Part shown: positions 17,570 through 25,784 of the stretch, piece after piece
How positions within the stretch are numbered: the stretch's first letter is position 1
Layout of the letters: each line of letters starts with the position of its first letter
Assembly (NCBI RefSeq): GCF_024435075.2
Contig: NZ_JAMZEG020000001.1
Location: forward strand, 434,001-498,000
Reading direction: 5' to 3'
From: Marinomonas maritima
GTDB taxonomy: Bacteria > Pseudomonadota > Gammaproteobacteria > Pseudomonadales > Marinomonadaceae
Length of the DNA: 64,000 bases
The notes under the pieces: generated by a model
What the model saw: the letters and a program-made list of their open reading frames with translations, nothing else
Databases searched by the model: none
Told to the model about the DNA's origin: nothing
Program-made: the position numbers and the translations under genes

Positions 17570-17841
17570 GTGACCTTCAAAAATACATAGCGAAAAGAAA
17601 AGAGAGCGACGCCGAATTTGCGGATAATTATGATGAGGGTTATCAGGTCTTTAAGTTCGGAGTGTTACTGAAAGAAGCGCGTATTAATGCAGGTCTGACT
17701 CAGCTTGATCTTGCGGATAAATTACGCACCCAAAAGAGCGCGATATCACGAATTGAAAATCACTCTGAAGACGTGAAATTGTCGACGTTAGAGAAGTTCG
17801 CTTCGGCATTAGGAAAGAAGTTAGAAATCCGCTTAGTTTAA
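17566..17841 (+). CDS. XRE-type antitoxin
   Basis: A 91-residue protein that neutralises the upstream toxin and probably represses the operon. The N-terminal half is helical and acidic. The C-terminal half is a Cro/C1-type helix-turn-helix: GVLLKEARINAGLTQLDLADKLRTQKSAISRIENH, then KLSTLEKFASALGKKLEIRLV. The start overlaps the toxin stop by 4 bp (ATGA), and AGAGGAAA lies just upstream. The operon ends at a strong hairpin. The pair sits between a ruined aphA and a decayed ORF, a typical accessory location. Confidence 0.92.
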   Translation: MSDLQKYIAKRKESDAEFADNYDEGYQVFKFGVLLKEARINAGLTQLDLADKLRTQKSAISRIENHSEDVKLSTLEKFASALGKKLEIRLV

Positions 17842-17849
17842 ATATTGCT

Positions 17850-17892
17850 AAAAACACAAAAGCCAACTCAATGAGATGGCTTTTGTGTTTTT
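17850..17892. terminator. Strong terminator after the toxin-antitoxin operon
   Basis: Perfect 16-bp inverted repeat (AAAAACACAAAAGCCA at 17850-17865, partner at 17877-17892) with an 11-nt loop and T run. The A/T-rich ends make it functional in either direction. Confidence 0.9.
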
Positions 17893-17906
17893 AGAAGGCG
17901 TAAATC

Positions 17907-18128
17907 CTAGCTGTTCTTTTTAAGCCCCAAGTAACTTTTATCTCTTTGATCTGGCTTAGCTTTGATAATTACATCAATCCCTGGAAGAATGAAAGGCTCA
18001 ATGCCTTTGATCATGTTAGTGCTTAATAAATTAAGGTTTGCCAGATCAATCACTAATGGCGTTATCTTGTGATCCGTTAGGTATTTTTTATCTGCACTCT
18101 CTGAATTTATTTTTTCTTTTTTAATATA
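17907..18128 (-). pseudogene. Decayed ORF fragment sharing the 3' end of modF
   Basis: A frame of 73 codons with no good start ends in SYLGLKKNS-stop; the intact modF product ends NYLGLKKN. Over about 45 bp the two DNA segments align well. A second block (IKGIEPF) also resembles the modF tail (IKGIENY). The rest of the frame includes ITPLVIDLANLNLLSTNMIKG, which I do not recognise with confidence. It looks like a remnant of a duplication or rearrangement at the modF 3' end rather than a gene. Confidence 0.5.
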
Positions 18129-18145
18129 TCAACTTTTGAAAAAAA

Positions 18146-18212
18146 GTGTGACGCTTCATATGAGGTAGGCGTGCCTTTACTTTTCTAAAAAAGCGAAAAT
18201 GAAGCGTCACAC
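18146..18212. repeat. 14-bp perfect inverted repeat with 39-nt loop
   Basis: GTGTGACGCTTCAT (18146-18159) is exactly complementary to 18199-18212; a smaller hairpin (AGGCGTGCCT) sits in the loop. GGCTTTTTT follows on the plus strand, so it could act as a terminator. The long loop and its place beside the decayed modF copy also fit a small mobile or cruciform element. Confidence 0.55.
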
Positions 18213-18247
18213 GGCTTTTTTGCGAAGGCAGCGAACCAACCAAAAGC

Positions 18248-19729
18248 CTAGTTCTTCTTCAACCCCAAGTAGTTCTCTATTCCTTTGATTTTGTCTTCCG
18301 CGTGATGGTTGACGTAGAGAACCGTTGTTTTTTTGCCTTCACAGATTTTTTCGATCAAGGCCAAAACGAGCTGGCGGTTTATGTCGTCTAGGCCAAGGCA
18401 GGGTTCATCAAGAATTAAGAGTGGTGGGTGCTTCACCATGGCGCGGGCGATGAGCAATAGACGCTGGTCGCCGTAGGAGAGTTTATTAAAGGATTGGTCT
18501 GCGCGATCTGTCATACCCAAAAGAGCAAGCCATTGATCGGCGATTTTCTTCTGGTTATCGGTCGATTTTGAATACATGCCGATGCTGTCGTAAAAGCCGG
18601 AAATAATGACATTTTTACAGCTGGTGCTGACGCGATATTCCCATTGCAGTGCTGTAGAAACGTAACCAATGAATTGCTTAATTTGCCAAATGCTTTCGCC
18701 GTTACCGCGTTGAAATCCGAACACAAAAATATCGTTAGTATAACACTGCGGATGGTCGCCAGTGATTAAGGACAAGACGCAGGTTTTGCCGCTGCCGTTG
18801 GGGCCGCTAAGTTGCCAATGTTGACCGCGCTCAATAGTCCAATCCAATTTATTGACAATGATTGTATCGCCGTATTGGATGGTCGCTTGCTTTAGTCTTA
18901 CCAAAGGCTGATTTGGTTCTAGCTCAGGGAGCTTATTGATTGGATCAGCGGCTGGGATATTTAGATCGGTATTTTTCAAATGTAATAGTTGATATAGCTC
19001 GTTAAAGGCGGTTTTATCTTGACGATCTATCGTCAGTGCCAAATGACCTTTCCCTACACTCTTTTTATCTGAACTCTTTTTTTCGATACTGACTTTGTCC
19101 ATGTAGGCAACATGCGTGATGAAAGAGGGCATTTCATCGAAACGGTTGAGTACCATGATCATAGGAACCGTGTCGGCGATGCTGATAAGGTGTTCTTGCA
19201 GCATAGCGAGCGTATCGACGTCTAAACCATCAAAAGGTTCATCGAGGATGAGCAAGTCCGGCTTGCTGGACAGCGCGCGTATCAACATGACTTTTCGGCT
19301 TTCGCCGGTAGAGAGTTTACGAAATGCGCGGTCGAGTAATCTACTTAAGCCAAACTTTACCACCAGTGCTTGAGCAAGTTCTGGATCTTGGCAGCGGTCG
19401 AAAATCATGTCATTAACAGGTGTGCCGAGGGAAATGACATCCATGATGTCGGCGTCATCCTTTTTCAGTTCTTTGGCGATCAGCTCCGCTTGGGCTTCAA
19501 AAGAGACTAATCCCACATTTTTTGGTAACCCTGAAATCGAACCGTTTTCAATGCCGCCAACCCCTGCAAGCACCGCTGCTAGGGCCGATTTGCCAGAACC
19601 GTTGGTGCCAGTAATCACCCAATGTTGGTTGGGTTCAATGGTCCAGTTAATCTCGCTTAGCGTAAAGCGATCATCAAAGTTCACCGTTACCTTGTTGAAG
19701 AGAATATTGTCTAAGCGGATGCTGTCCAT
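18248..19729 (-). CDS. modF: ModF-type protein with two ABC ATPase domains
   Basis: A 493-residue cytoplasmic protein with two ABC cassettes. Domain 1: Walker A GTNGSGKSA near residue 40, signature LSTGESRK, Walker B DLLILDEPFDGLD. Domain 2: Walker A GPNGSGKTC near 315, signature LSYGDQRL, Walker B PLLILDEPCLGLD. This matches ModF (PhrA), which is linked to molybdate metabolism in enterobacteria although its mechanism is unclear. modABC genes are not nearby. The ATG at 19729 has AGGA upstream; a longer frame to 19768 runs into the ilvC terminator and is unlikely. The gene is downstream of ilvC on the same strand but separated from it by a strong hairpin. Confidence 0.88.
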   Translation of the reverse strand: MDSIRLDNILFNKVTVNFDDRFTLSEINWTIEPNQHWVITGTNGSGKSALAAVLAGVGGIENGSISGLPKNVGLVSFEAQAELIAKELKKDDADIMDVISLGTPVNDMIFDRCQDPELAQALVVKFGLSRLLDRAFRKLSTGESRKVMLIRALSSKPDLLILDEPFDGLDVDTLAMLQEHLISIADTVPMIMVLNRFDEMPSFITHVAYMDKVSIEKKSSDKKSVGKGHLALTIDRQDKTAFNELYQLLHLKNTDLNIPAADPINKLPELEPNQPLVRLKQATIQYGDTIIVNKLDWTIERGQHWQLSGPNGSGKTCVLSLITGDHPQCYTNDIFVFGFQRGNGESIWQIKQFIGYVSTALQWEYRVSTSCKNVIISGFYDSIGMYSKSTDNQKKIADQWLALLGMTDRADQSFNKLSYGDQRLLLIARAMVKHPPLLILDEPCLGLDDINRQLVLALIEKICEGKKTTVLYVNHHAEDKIKGIENYLGLKKN

Positions 19730-19766
19730 AGTATTTCCTAATGTTGTGTTTAGAACAGGAAGAGAC

Positions 19767-19797
19767 AAAAAAGCCGAGTTTTGAAGCTCGGCTTTTT
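19767..19797 (-). terminator. Terminator of ilvC
   Basis: Perfect inverted repeat AAAAAGCCGAG/CTCGGCTTTTT with an 8-nt loop, about 80 bp past the ilvC stop on the minus strand. Symmetric A/T ends allow use in both directions. Confidence 0.88.
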
Positions 19798-19875
19798 AGG
19801 GGTAAATTACGATGTTATGAGCGATGCCAAGACGAGTCTATTTTTAACAAAGTATTGGCGAGCGCAATAATCGTA

Positions 19876-21348
19876 TTAAACGATTTTTTTCATATCCGCC
19901 ATGTGTCCACGAAGAACACCGCCAATCGCTTCTACTGGATGAGAGCGTAGTGCTGCGTTTACTTCGATCAAGCGAGCGTTATCAACGCCGTTGTCTTCTA
20001 AAGAAAGGCCTTTACCGATTACGTCGGTTTTGATGCCTTTCATGAAGTCAGCTAATAATGGAACACAAGCGTGGTTGTATAGGTAACAACCGTATTCAGC
20101 CGTATCAGAGATTGTCGCGTTCATTTCGTACAACTTCTTACGAGCAATTGTGTTCGCAATAAGTGGTGTTTCGTGTAGTGACTCGTAATAAGCAGAATCA
20201 GCCACGATGCCAGCGGCGGTCATGGTTTCGAAAGCAAGCTCAACGCCGGCTTTAACCATAGCAACCATCAAAATACCGTTATCAAAGAATTCTTGTTCAG
20301 AGATTACAACATCACCAGCAGGTGTTTTTTCAAAGTTTGTTTCTGCTGTGTCTGCACGCCATTTAAGAAGATTTACGTCGTCGTTCGCCCAGTCTTCCAT
20401 CATAGTTTGAGAGAAATGACCGCTGATGATGTCATCTTGGTGTTTGTTGTACAAAGGACGCATGATCAATTTAAGTTCTTCAGAAAGATCGAATGCTTTG
20501 ATTTTAGCTGGGTTAGAAAGACGATCTAGCATGTTGGTCACGCCGCCGTATTTCAATGCTTCTGTTACTGTTTCCCAACCGAATTGGATTAAACGAGACG
20601 CGTAACCTGCATCGATGCCTTCTTCAACCATTTTGTCGAAACAAAGGATAGAGCCAGTTTGCAACATACCACAAAGGATAGTTTGCTCGCCCATAAGGTC
20701 AGATTTTACTTCTGCGATGAAAGAAGACATTAGAACGCCTGCTTTATGACCGCCAGTACCAACCGCGTACGCTTTTGCTAGTGCAAGGCCTTCACCTTTA
20801 GGGTCGTTGTCTTCATGAACAGCGATAAGCGTTGGAACACCAAAACCACGAACGTATTCAGCACGAACTTCAGAACCTGGGCACTTAGGCGCGACCATGA
20901 TAACGGTTAAGTCTTCGCGAATTTTCATGCCTTCTTCTACGATATTGAAACCGTGAGAGTAAGATAGGCAAGCACCTTTCTTCATAAGCGGCATGATTTC
21001 AGTCACAACCGGTGTGTGCTGCTTATCAGGCGTTAGGTTCAATACAACGTCAGCCGTTGGGATAAGTTCTTGGTAAGTACCAACAACGAAACCATTTTCA
21101 GTCGCGTTTTTCCAAGATTGGCGTTTTTCAGCAATCGCAGCAGCACGCAAAGTGTAAGAAACGTCTAGACCAGAATCACGTAGGTTCAAGCCTTGGTTAA
21201 GACCTTGAGCACCACAACCGATAACAACAATCTTTTTGCCTTTAAGCGCTTCTACGCCATCGGAAAATTCAGAGCTGTCCATGAAACGACATTTCGCTAG
21301 TTGAGCAAGTTGCTCACGTAGCGGCAAAGTATTGAAGTAATTAGCCAT
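19876..21348 (-). CDS. ilvC: Ketol-acid reductoisomerase, class II
   Basis: Second step of valine and isoleucine synthesis: NADPH-dependent isomerisation and reduction of acetolactate or acetohydroxybutyrate. The 490-residue protein is the long class II form with a duplicated C-terminal domain. Visible motifs are the Rossmann GCGAQGLNQGLNLRDSGLDV, the substrate and metal region APKCPGSEVRAEYVRGFGVP, and the knotted-domain blocks EVKSDLMGEQTILCG and YGCYLYNHACVPLL. ATG at 21348 is preceded by AGGATG; an upstream in-frame start adds three residues. It is divergent from ilvY, the classical arrangement in which IlvY with acetolactate activates ilvC. Confidence 0.97.
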   Translation of the reverse strand: MANYFNTLPLREQLAQLAKCRFMDSSEFSDGVEALKGKKIVVIGCGAQGLNQGLNLRDSGLDVSYTLRAAAIAEKRQSWKNATENGFVVGTYQELIPTADVVLNLTPDKQHTPVVTEIMPLMKKGACLSYSHGFNIVEEGMKIREDLTVIMVAPKCPGSEVRAEYVRGFGVPTLIAVHEDNDPKGEGLALAKAYAVGTGGHKAGVLMSSFIAEVKSDLMGEQTILCGMLQTGSILCFDKMVEEGIDAGYASRLIQFGWETVTEALKYGGVTNMLDRLSNPAKIKAFDLSEELKLIMRPLYNKHQDDIISGHFSQTMMEDWANDDVNLLKWRADTAETNFEKTPAGDVVISEQEFFDNGILMVAMVKAGVELAFETMTAAGIVADSAYYESLHETPLIANTIARKKLYEMNATISDTAEYGCYLYNHACVPLLADFMKGIKTDVIGKGLSLEDNGVDNARLIEVNAALRSHPVEAIGGVLRGHMADMKKIV

Positions 21349-21500
21349 GATAAACACATCCTAGATTTTTATGATTAATGTCTCGACGATTAAAACACGT
21401 CGATATTTAAAAAGGGTGACAGCTGATCAAACACTATAAAGCGGTGGATCAAGTGTGAGTGAAGCTACTCTATAGAAAAGCCAGTCTTTCGTAAATTGAT

Positions 21501-21536
21501 ATATTTGCAATATAACGTCCCATTTTATGCAAATAT
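21501..21536. promoter_or_regulatory. Candidate IlvY operator in the ilvC-ilvY region
   Basis: A 9-bp inverted repeat, ATATTTGCA (21501-21509) and TGCAAATAT (21528-21536), is separated by 18 bp and lies just before ilvY. LysR-type regulators bind such interrupted dyads, and E. coli IlvY sites also contain TTGCAA half-sites. Confidence 0.5.
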
Positions 21537-21553
21537 CCATTATGATGATGAGT

Positions 21554-22441
21554 ATGAATATAAGAATCCTCAAACAATTTCTCGCTTTGGCTGATGCGTT
21601 ACATTTTGGACGTGCCAGTGACGAGTGTCACATTAGTATTTCTGCCTTATCACGCAACATTCGTCATTTAGAAGACGAACTGGGTGTTGCGTTATTTAAC
21701 CGTGACAATCGTACAGTGGTGCTAACGCAAGAAGGGCAAAAATTTCTTAAGTACGCGCGCGATACCAGCCGACAATGGAATTTGATCCGTCATGAATTGA
21801 CCGATAACACTGACCAGCTTAGCGGCGAGATTAGCTTGTATGGCTCGGTGACGGCCAGCTACAGTTTTTTGTATGAGCTGTTGCGGCGTTTTCGTATTGC
21901 GTATCCAGGGATTGAGATTAAGCTGCGCACCGGCGATCCAGAACACGCCATTGCGCACATTCTCGATGGAAAAGAAGACATTACCATTGCCGCTCGGCCA
22001 ACCAATTTACCGCGTGGTGTGGTGTTTAAACCGATCGCTATTTCCCCTTTGTTGTTTATCGCGCCATTGGAGCAACAAGTTCCTAATGTGCCGAATCGTG
22101 TTCCTTTGGCACCGCAAGAGTGGGCGGCTATTCCGATGATTTTGTCTGAAAGCGGTGTGTCGAGAACCCGTGTTGACGAATGGTTCCGTCAGCACGATAT
22201 CACGCCGAAGATCTATGCTCAGGTGACGGGTAATGAAGCCATTGTGAGCATGGTGAGTTTAGGTTTTGGTATCGGCGTAGTGCCAAAAATCGTGCTTGAT
22301 AACAGTCCGTTGAAGGATAGGGTACAAGTGTTGGATGTTAAGCCAGAACTTGAACCTTATGATATTGGTTTGTTTGCGCTGAAAAAAGGTTTAAAAAACC
22401 CGATGGTTGAGGCTTTTTGGAGTTTGATGGAAGAAGCCTAA
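21554..22441 (+). CDS. ilvY: LysR-type regulator IlvY
   Basis: A 295-residue LysR-type activator. The helix-turn-helix is at about residues 8-50 (FLALADALHFGRASDECHISISALSRNIRHLE, shown in part). The effector domain contains the IlvY-like SGEISLYGSVTASYSFLYELL and IEIKLRTGDPEHAI, and near the end NEAIVSMVSLGFGIGVVPK. It is divergent from ilvC, which supports the name. I chose the ATG at 21554, giving MNIRILKQFL; a run of ATGs at 21542-21548 offers alternatives. A bidirectional terminator follows. Confidence 0.93.
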   Translation: MNIRILKQFLALADALHFGRASDECHISISALSRNIRHLEDELGVALFNRDNRTVVLTQEGQKFLKYARDTSRQWNLIRHELTDNTDQLSGEISLYGSVTASYSFLYELLRRFRIAYPGIEIKLRTGDPEHAIAHILDGKEDITIAARPTNLPRGVVFKPIAISPLLFIAPLEQQVPNVPNRVPLAPQEWAAIPMILSESGVSRTRVDEWFRQHDITPKIYAQVTGNEAIVSMVSLGFGIGVVPKIVLDNSPLKDRVQVLDVKPELEPYDIGLFALKKGLKNPMVEAFWSLMEEA

Positions 22442-22487
22442 TGTCGATTTCCCAGACCAAGTTTGAATTCACTCTAGCTTCACCTAT

Positions 22488-22527
22488 AAAAATGCCTTTC
22501 AATGGAACTCACTGAAAGGCATTTTTT
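22488..22527. terminator. Bidirectional terminator between ilvY and the iron-binding protein gene
   Basis: Perfect 13-bp inverted repeat AAAATGCCTTTCA/TGAAAGGCATTTT with an 11-nt loop, ending in a T run on both strands, between convergent genes. Confidence 0.9.
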
Positions 22528-22564
22528 GTATTTAAGCAGTGCTATTCGTTTTTAACGAAAAGGG

Positions 22565-23626
22565 TTATTTCCAGCCGCCTTGATCCATGAGTTTGACCGC
22601 TTGACGATTGTTTTCGCCTAGTACGCTCAAAGAGACGGTATCGGCTTTGAATTCGCCAAACGTTGCTAGACTTTTTGGTGGCGCTATGCCTTCTATCACA
22701 GCGTATTCATTGTTCACGTTTGCGTACCATTCTTGACTTTTTTTATTCGTTAAGAACTCGATGAGTTGCTGTGCATTTTCTTTGTTTTTCGACGATGCAG
22801 TGATACCGATTCCACTCACATTGACATGCGCACCGCGCTTGTCAGCGGCTTGGTTTGGCCAGAACATAGCCAGTTTGTCAAAAACAGCACGATCCTCTGC
22901 TTTATCGCTTAAGCCTAAGCGACCAAAGTAATACGTGTTGGCAACGGCGATGTTACACACGCCAGCGGCTGCCGCTCTAATTTGATCTGTATCACCGCCT
23001 GCTGGTGGACGAGCAAAGTTAGCAACAAGACCCTTAATCCATTCCAGCGTCGCTGCTTCGCCATTCGCATCGATCATAGACGCGACAAGGGATTGATTGT
23101 AGATATTGCTTGAAGAGCGAATGCAGATTTGGCCTTTCCATTTAGGGTCAGCCAAGTCTTCGTAAGTGGATAAGTTGGCCGCTGAAACTTTTTCAGGGTT
23201 GTAAAAGATCACTCGAGCACGCTGAGAAAGACCATACCAGTAGCCATCACGATCATGAAGATATTCAGGAACGACGTTACTTAGATGTTTTGTTTCAAAA
23301 GGTTGAAGCACACCGGCTTCTTTTGCTCGATATAAGCGACCGGCATCGACAGTAATAAATACATCGGCTGGGCTAGCACTGCCTTCAGACTTTAGGCGAC
23401 TCAATAACTCATCTGCTTTACCAGTAATAAGGTTTACTTTTACTTGATTTTCTTTTGAATATGCATCTAGAAGAGGAGCAATAAGTGCCTCACTGCGAGC
23501 GGAATAGACGTTTACTTCACCACTGGCGTGCACAGACAAACTGCTCACGGTTAAAAGTGATGCAGCTAATATTGAAGCGCTTTTATTGAAAGAATGAAGT
23601 GGCATTTTTAATGTTGAACGTTTCAT
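22565..23626 (-). CDS. Fe(III) ABC transporter periplasmic binding protein (FbpA/FutA type)
   Basis: A 353-residue exported protein with a signal peptide (about residues 1-35, ending VHASGEVNVY). It is a class of binding protein that carries ferric iron to an FbpBC-type importer. Family features are NVYSARSEALIAPLLDAYSKE at the start of the mature part, FITVDAGRLYRAKEAGVLQP, GLSQRARVIFYNP, and the paired tyrosines in VANTYYFGRLG that coordinate iron in relatives. Permease and ATPase genes are not adjacent. A TATAAT on the minus strand (23675-23670) and an AT-rich stretch with weak Fur-box character (about 23690-23715) lie upstream. The DNA between 23627 and 23964 holds no other gene I can support. 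Confidence 0.9.
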   Translation of the reverse strand: MKRSTLKMPLHSFNKSASILAASLLTVSSLSVHASGEVNVYSARSEALIAPLLDAYSKENQVKVNLITGKADELLSRLKSEGSASPADVFITVDAGRLYRAKEAGVLQPFETKHLSNVVPEYLHDRDGYWYGLSQRARVIFYNPEKVSAANLSTYEDLADPKWKGQICIRSSSNIYNQSLVASMIDANGEAATLEWIKGLVANFARPPAGGDTDQIRAAAAGVCNIAVANTYYFGRLGLSDKAEDRAVFDKLAMFWPNQAADKRGAHVNVSGIGITASSKNKENAQQLIEFLTNKKSQEWYANVNNEYAVIEGIAPPKSLATFGEFKADTVSLSVLGENNRQAVKLMDQGGWK

Positions 23627-23964
23627 TAGGATTACCTATTTACAGTGGAAAAATTCGTAGTGTTAATAAATTATATCTCTTGTAGACAAATAGTAATAGA
23701 AATCGTTCCCGTTATTATTGTTTTTTAGTATTCGATTTTATCAATTTTTTAATATAGTGGTGTAACTGAGCGCAGTGAAACAAAAAATGATAGCCAGAAG
23801 GCGCGTTGAATTATGTGAAAAAAGTGCAGGTGTTTGAATAAACTATGTGTATTTTGAGGCCACTATTGTAATGAATAAAGGCAAAGTGGGTGGTAGTAAA
23901 AGCGTCGATCTATTTTCGGGAAGGGAGGGTGCTTTCAATACCGGCGGGAACTAATGCAGTAATA
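23627..23964. other. Intergenic region upstream of the iron-binding protein gene
   Basis: About 340 bp. The part next to 23627 contains a TATAAT on the minus strand and probably the promoter of the iron-binding protein gene. The rest, toward the chemoreceptor's 3' end, shows no conserved frame, hairpin terminator or repeat. Confidence 0.4.
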
Positions 23965-25578
23965 TTAGAGTTTAAAGAAGTTTAATTGCTGCTGCACATC
24001 AACACTGCTTTGAACCATATCTAGCCCTGAGCGTTTTGCTATGTCTGCGCTTTGTTTTGTCAAACGCTGTACCACGTGCATTTTTTGTGTGATGTCATCG
24101 GATACTTTTGTTTGTTCTTCTGCCGAACGTGCAATTTGTTGTGTTTGCTCTGATATTCGCTCAATACCTAGTAAAATAGTGCTGGTGAGTTCGTTGGTTT
24201 GCTTTACTTGGTCTTTTGACGATTCTACTAACGCTAAGCTGACTTCCATACGATTGACGGCTTGGCCGCTCGCCGTACTTAATTGTGCCAAAAGGGTTTC
24301 AATCTCATTAACGCTGTCTTGAGAGCGTTGTGCTAACGTTCTAACCTCATCAGCAACAACCGCGAATCCACGGCCTTGCTCACCTGCGCGAGCCGCTTCT
24401 ATAGCGGCATTAAGAGCCAGTAGGTTTGTTTGTTCGGCAATGCTTCGAATAACGTCCAATATGGTTTCGATGTTTGTTGTTTCTTGGCGCAGTTGAGTCA
24501 CAACGGTTCCTGTATCCTTCAACGAAGAAACTAGCTGATTTATCGCTTCTAAAGTGTCGTTTGCTGTGACTAAGCTATTTTGGGCGACAACTCTAATGTC
24601 ACTGGCCGCTGCAGCCGATTGTTGTGTGTTATCAGCAATGGTGCGGTTATTGGCTGACATTTGATCTAACGCGATAACCACTTGAGTGGTGTTGTCCATA
24701 ATGTGGACAGAATGCTCACCCACGTCTTTATTTACTTTGAGTACTTCTTGGCTGTTTTCATTTACCTTGTCTACCGAGCTGAGAACACTAGAGATAACAG
24801 AGCGTAGGTTTTTAGCTGATGCATTGATCGCATTACCAAGCTCAGCAATTTCATCGTTTCCTGACACTTTTACTGGTTTATTAAGATAGCCTTGCGCCAT
24901 ATTCTGTGCCGCGTTACGAACAACCAAAATACCACGGACTATGTTGTTGGAAATTAGGTAGCCAAGTGTGATGGAAATGATAAGCGAGACTAAAATAGAA
25001 ATCCAAAAGCCGATTTCAATCTCTGATACAACGCCTTCTGTTTGCTGTTTTGCTTCTATTACTTCTGTGTTTGTTTTGTCAGTGAGCGTTGCAAAGTACT
25101 TCATCAAGTCCTCGTAAGAGCCTATAAAAGCGGAAAACACTGGGAAAGGCGCTTTATGATCTGCTGAGTTTTCCATGGCGCTGACAAAGGTTTTTGTTTT
25201 GTTTTGGAAATCATTGAGTAGTGTTTGAAGCTTCTTGGATACATCTGGCTTGTTGGAAAGACCTTTATTTAGCTCAGAAAGAAGTGAAGGGGTTGTGCTG
25301 TAATTTTTTGAAATGGTTTCTAAATAACTAGGAATCTGTTTGTCTAGTGAAAGTAGATAGGCAATCTGCAAGCCTCGCACATTGAGAACGATGCTAACCT
25401 GTGCTTCTTTAACACGCTCTAAATTGAGCGAGACATTGTGGTTCTCTTCATAGAATCGATCGAAGCGATGTGCTAATTCTGTACTTTTGGTTTTTATTAA
25501 ACTTAAGGCCACTAAAAATATAATGATGATGGATAAAATGAGGATAATGAATTTTGTTTTAACAGACAAATTGCTCAT
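23965..25578 (-). CDS. Methyl-accepting chemotaxis protein
   Basis: A 537-residue chemoreceptor. Transmembrane segment 1 is at about residues 9-28. A periplasmic helical-bundle ligand domain of about 160 residues follows, then transmembrane segment 2 near 192-212, a HAMP domain (about 212-265) and a cytoplasmic signalling domain. The hairpin tip is intact: RSIAEQTNLLALNAAIEAARAGE, followed by GRGFAVVADEVRTLAQRS. The tip binds CheA and CheW. The C-terminus lacks the NWETF-type tether for CheR and CheB. Ligand is unknown. It is divergent from sotB. Confidence 0.93.
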   Translation of the reverse strand: MSNLSVKTKFIILILSIIIIFLVALSLIKTKSTELAHRFDRFYEENHNVSLNLERVKEAQVSIVLNVRGLQIAYLLSLDKQIPSYLETISKNYSTTPSLLSELNKGLSNKPDVSKKLQTLLNDFQNKTKTFVSAMENSADHKAPFPVFSAFIGSYEDLMKYFATLTDKTNTEVIEAKQQTEGVVSEIEIGFWISILVSLIISITLGYLISNNIVRGILVVRNAAQNMAQGYLNKPVKVSGNDEIAELGNAINASAKNLRSVISSVLSSVDKVNENSQEVLKVNKDVGEHSVHIMDNTTQVVIALDQMSANNRTIADNTQQSAAAASDIRVVAQNSLVTANDTLEAINQLVSSLKDTGTVVTQLRQETTNIETILDVIRSIAEQTNLLALNAAIEAARAGEQGRGFAVVADEVRTLAQRSQDSVNEIETLLAQLSTASGQAVNRMEVSLALVESSKDQVKQTNELTSTILLGIERISEQTQQIARSAEEQTKVSDDITQKMHVVQRLTKQSADIAKRSGLDMVQSSVDVQQQLNFFKL

Positions 25579-25784
25579 GTCGATCTCTGTTCCTTCAGCG
25601 GTGGTTAATTATGTATAGCATGACATGGGAACTATTCCAGATATTTTTGGAATTTGTTAAACATAGTATTTAAGGTAACTGTCCATAAATATCCATATTT
25701 CCCTATTCCGTTGTTGTTGAAAAAATGGACAATAGTCAGCTTCTTTTTTTACGCATATTTCAATAGATCATTCCACAGGTCATC

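Noticed and set aside
23690..23715. Possible Fur box upstream of the FbpA-type iron-binding protein gene
   Set aside because: The AT-rich stretch has only scattered matches to the Fur consensus and no clear dyad, unlike the site before fagA. Regulation by Fur is likely on functional grounds, but the site cannot be supported.
23771..23840. Small GTG-initiated frame between the iron-binding protein and chemoreceptor genes
   Set aside because: About 20 codons, no ribosome-binding site and no conserved feature.
25678..25736. Inverted repeat TGTCCAT/ATGGACA upstream of sotB
   Set aside because: Only 7 bp with a 38-bp spacing and no adjacent regulator gene; likely chance.
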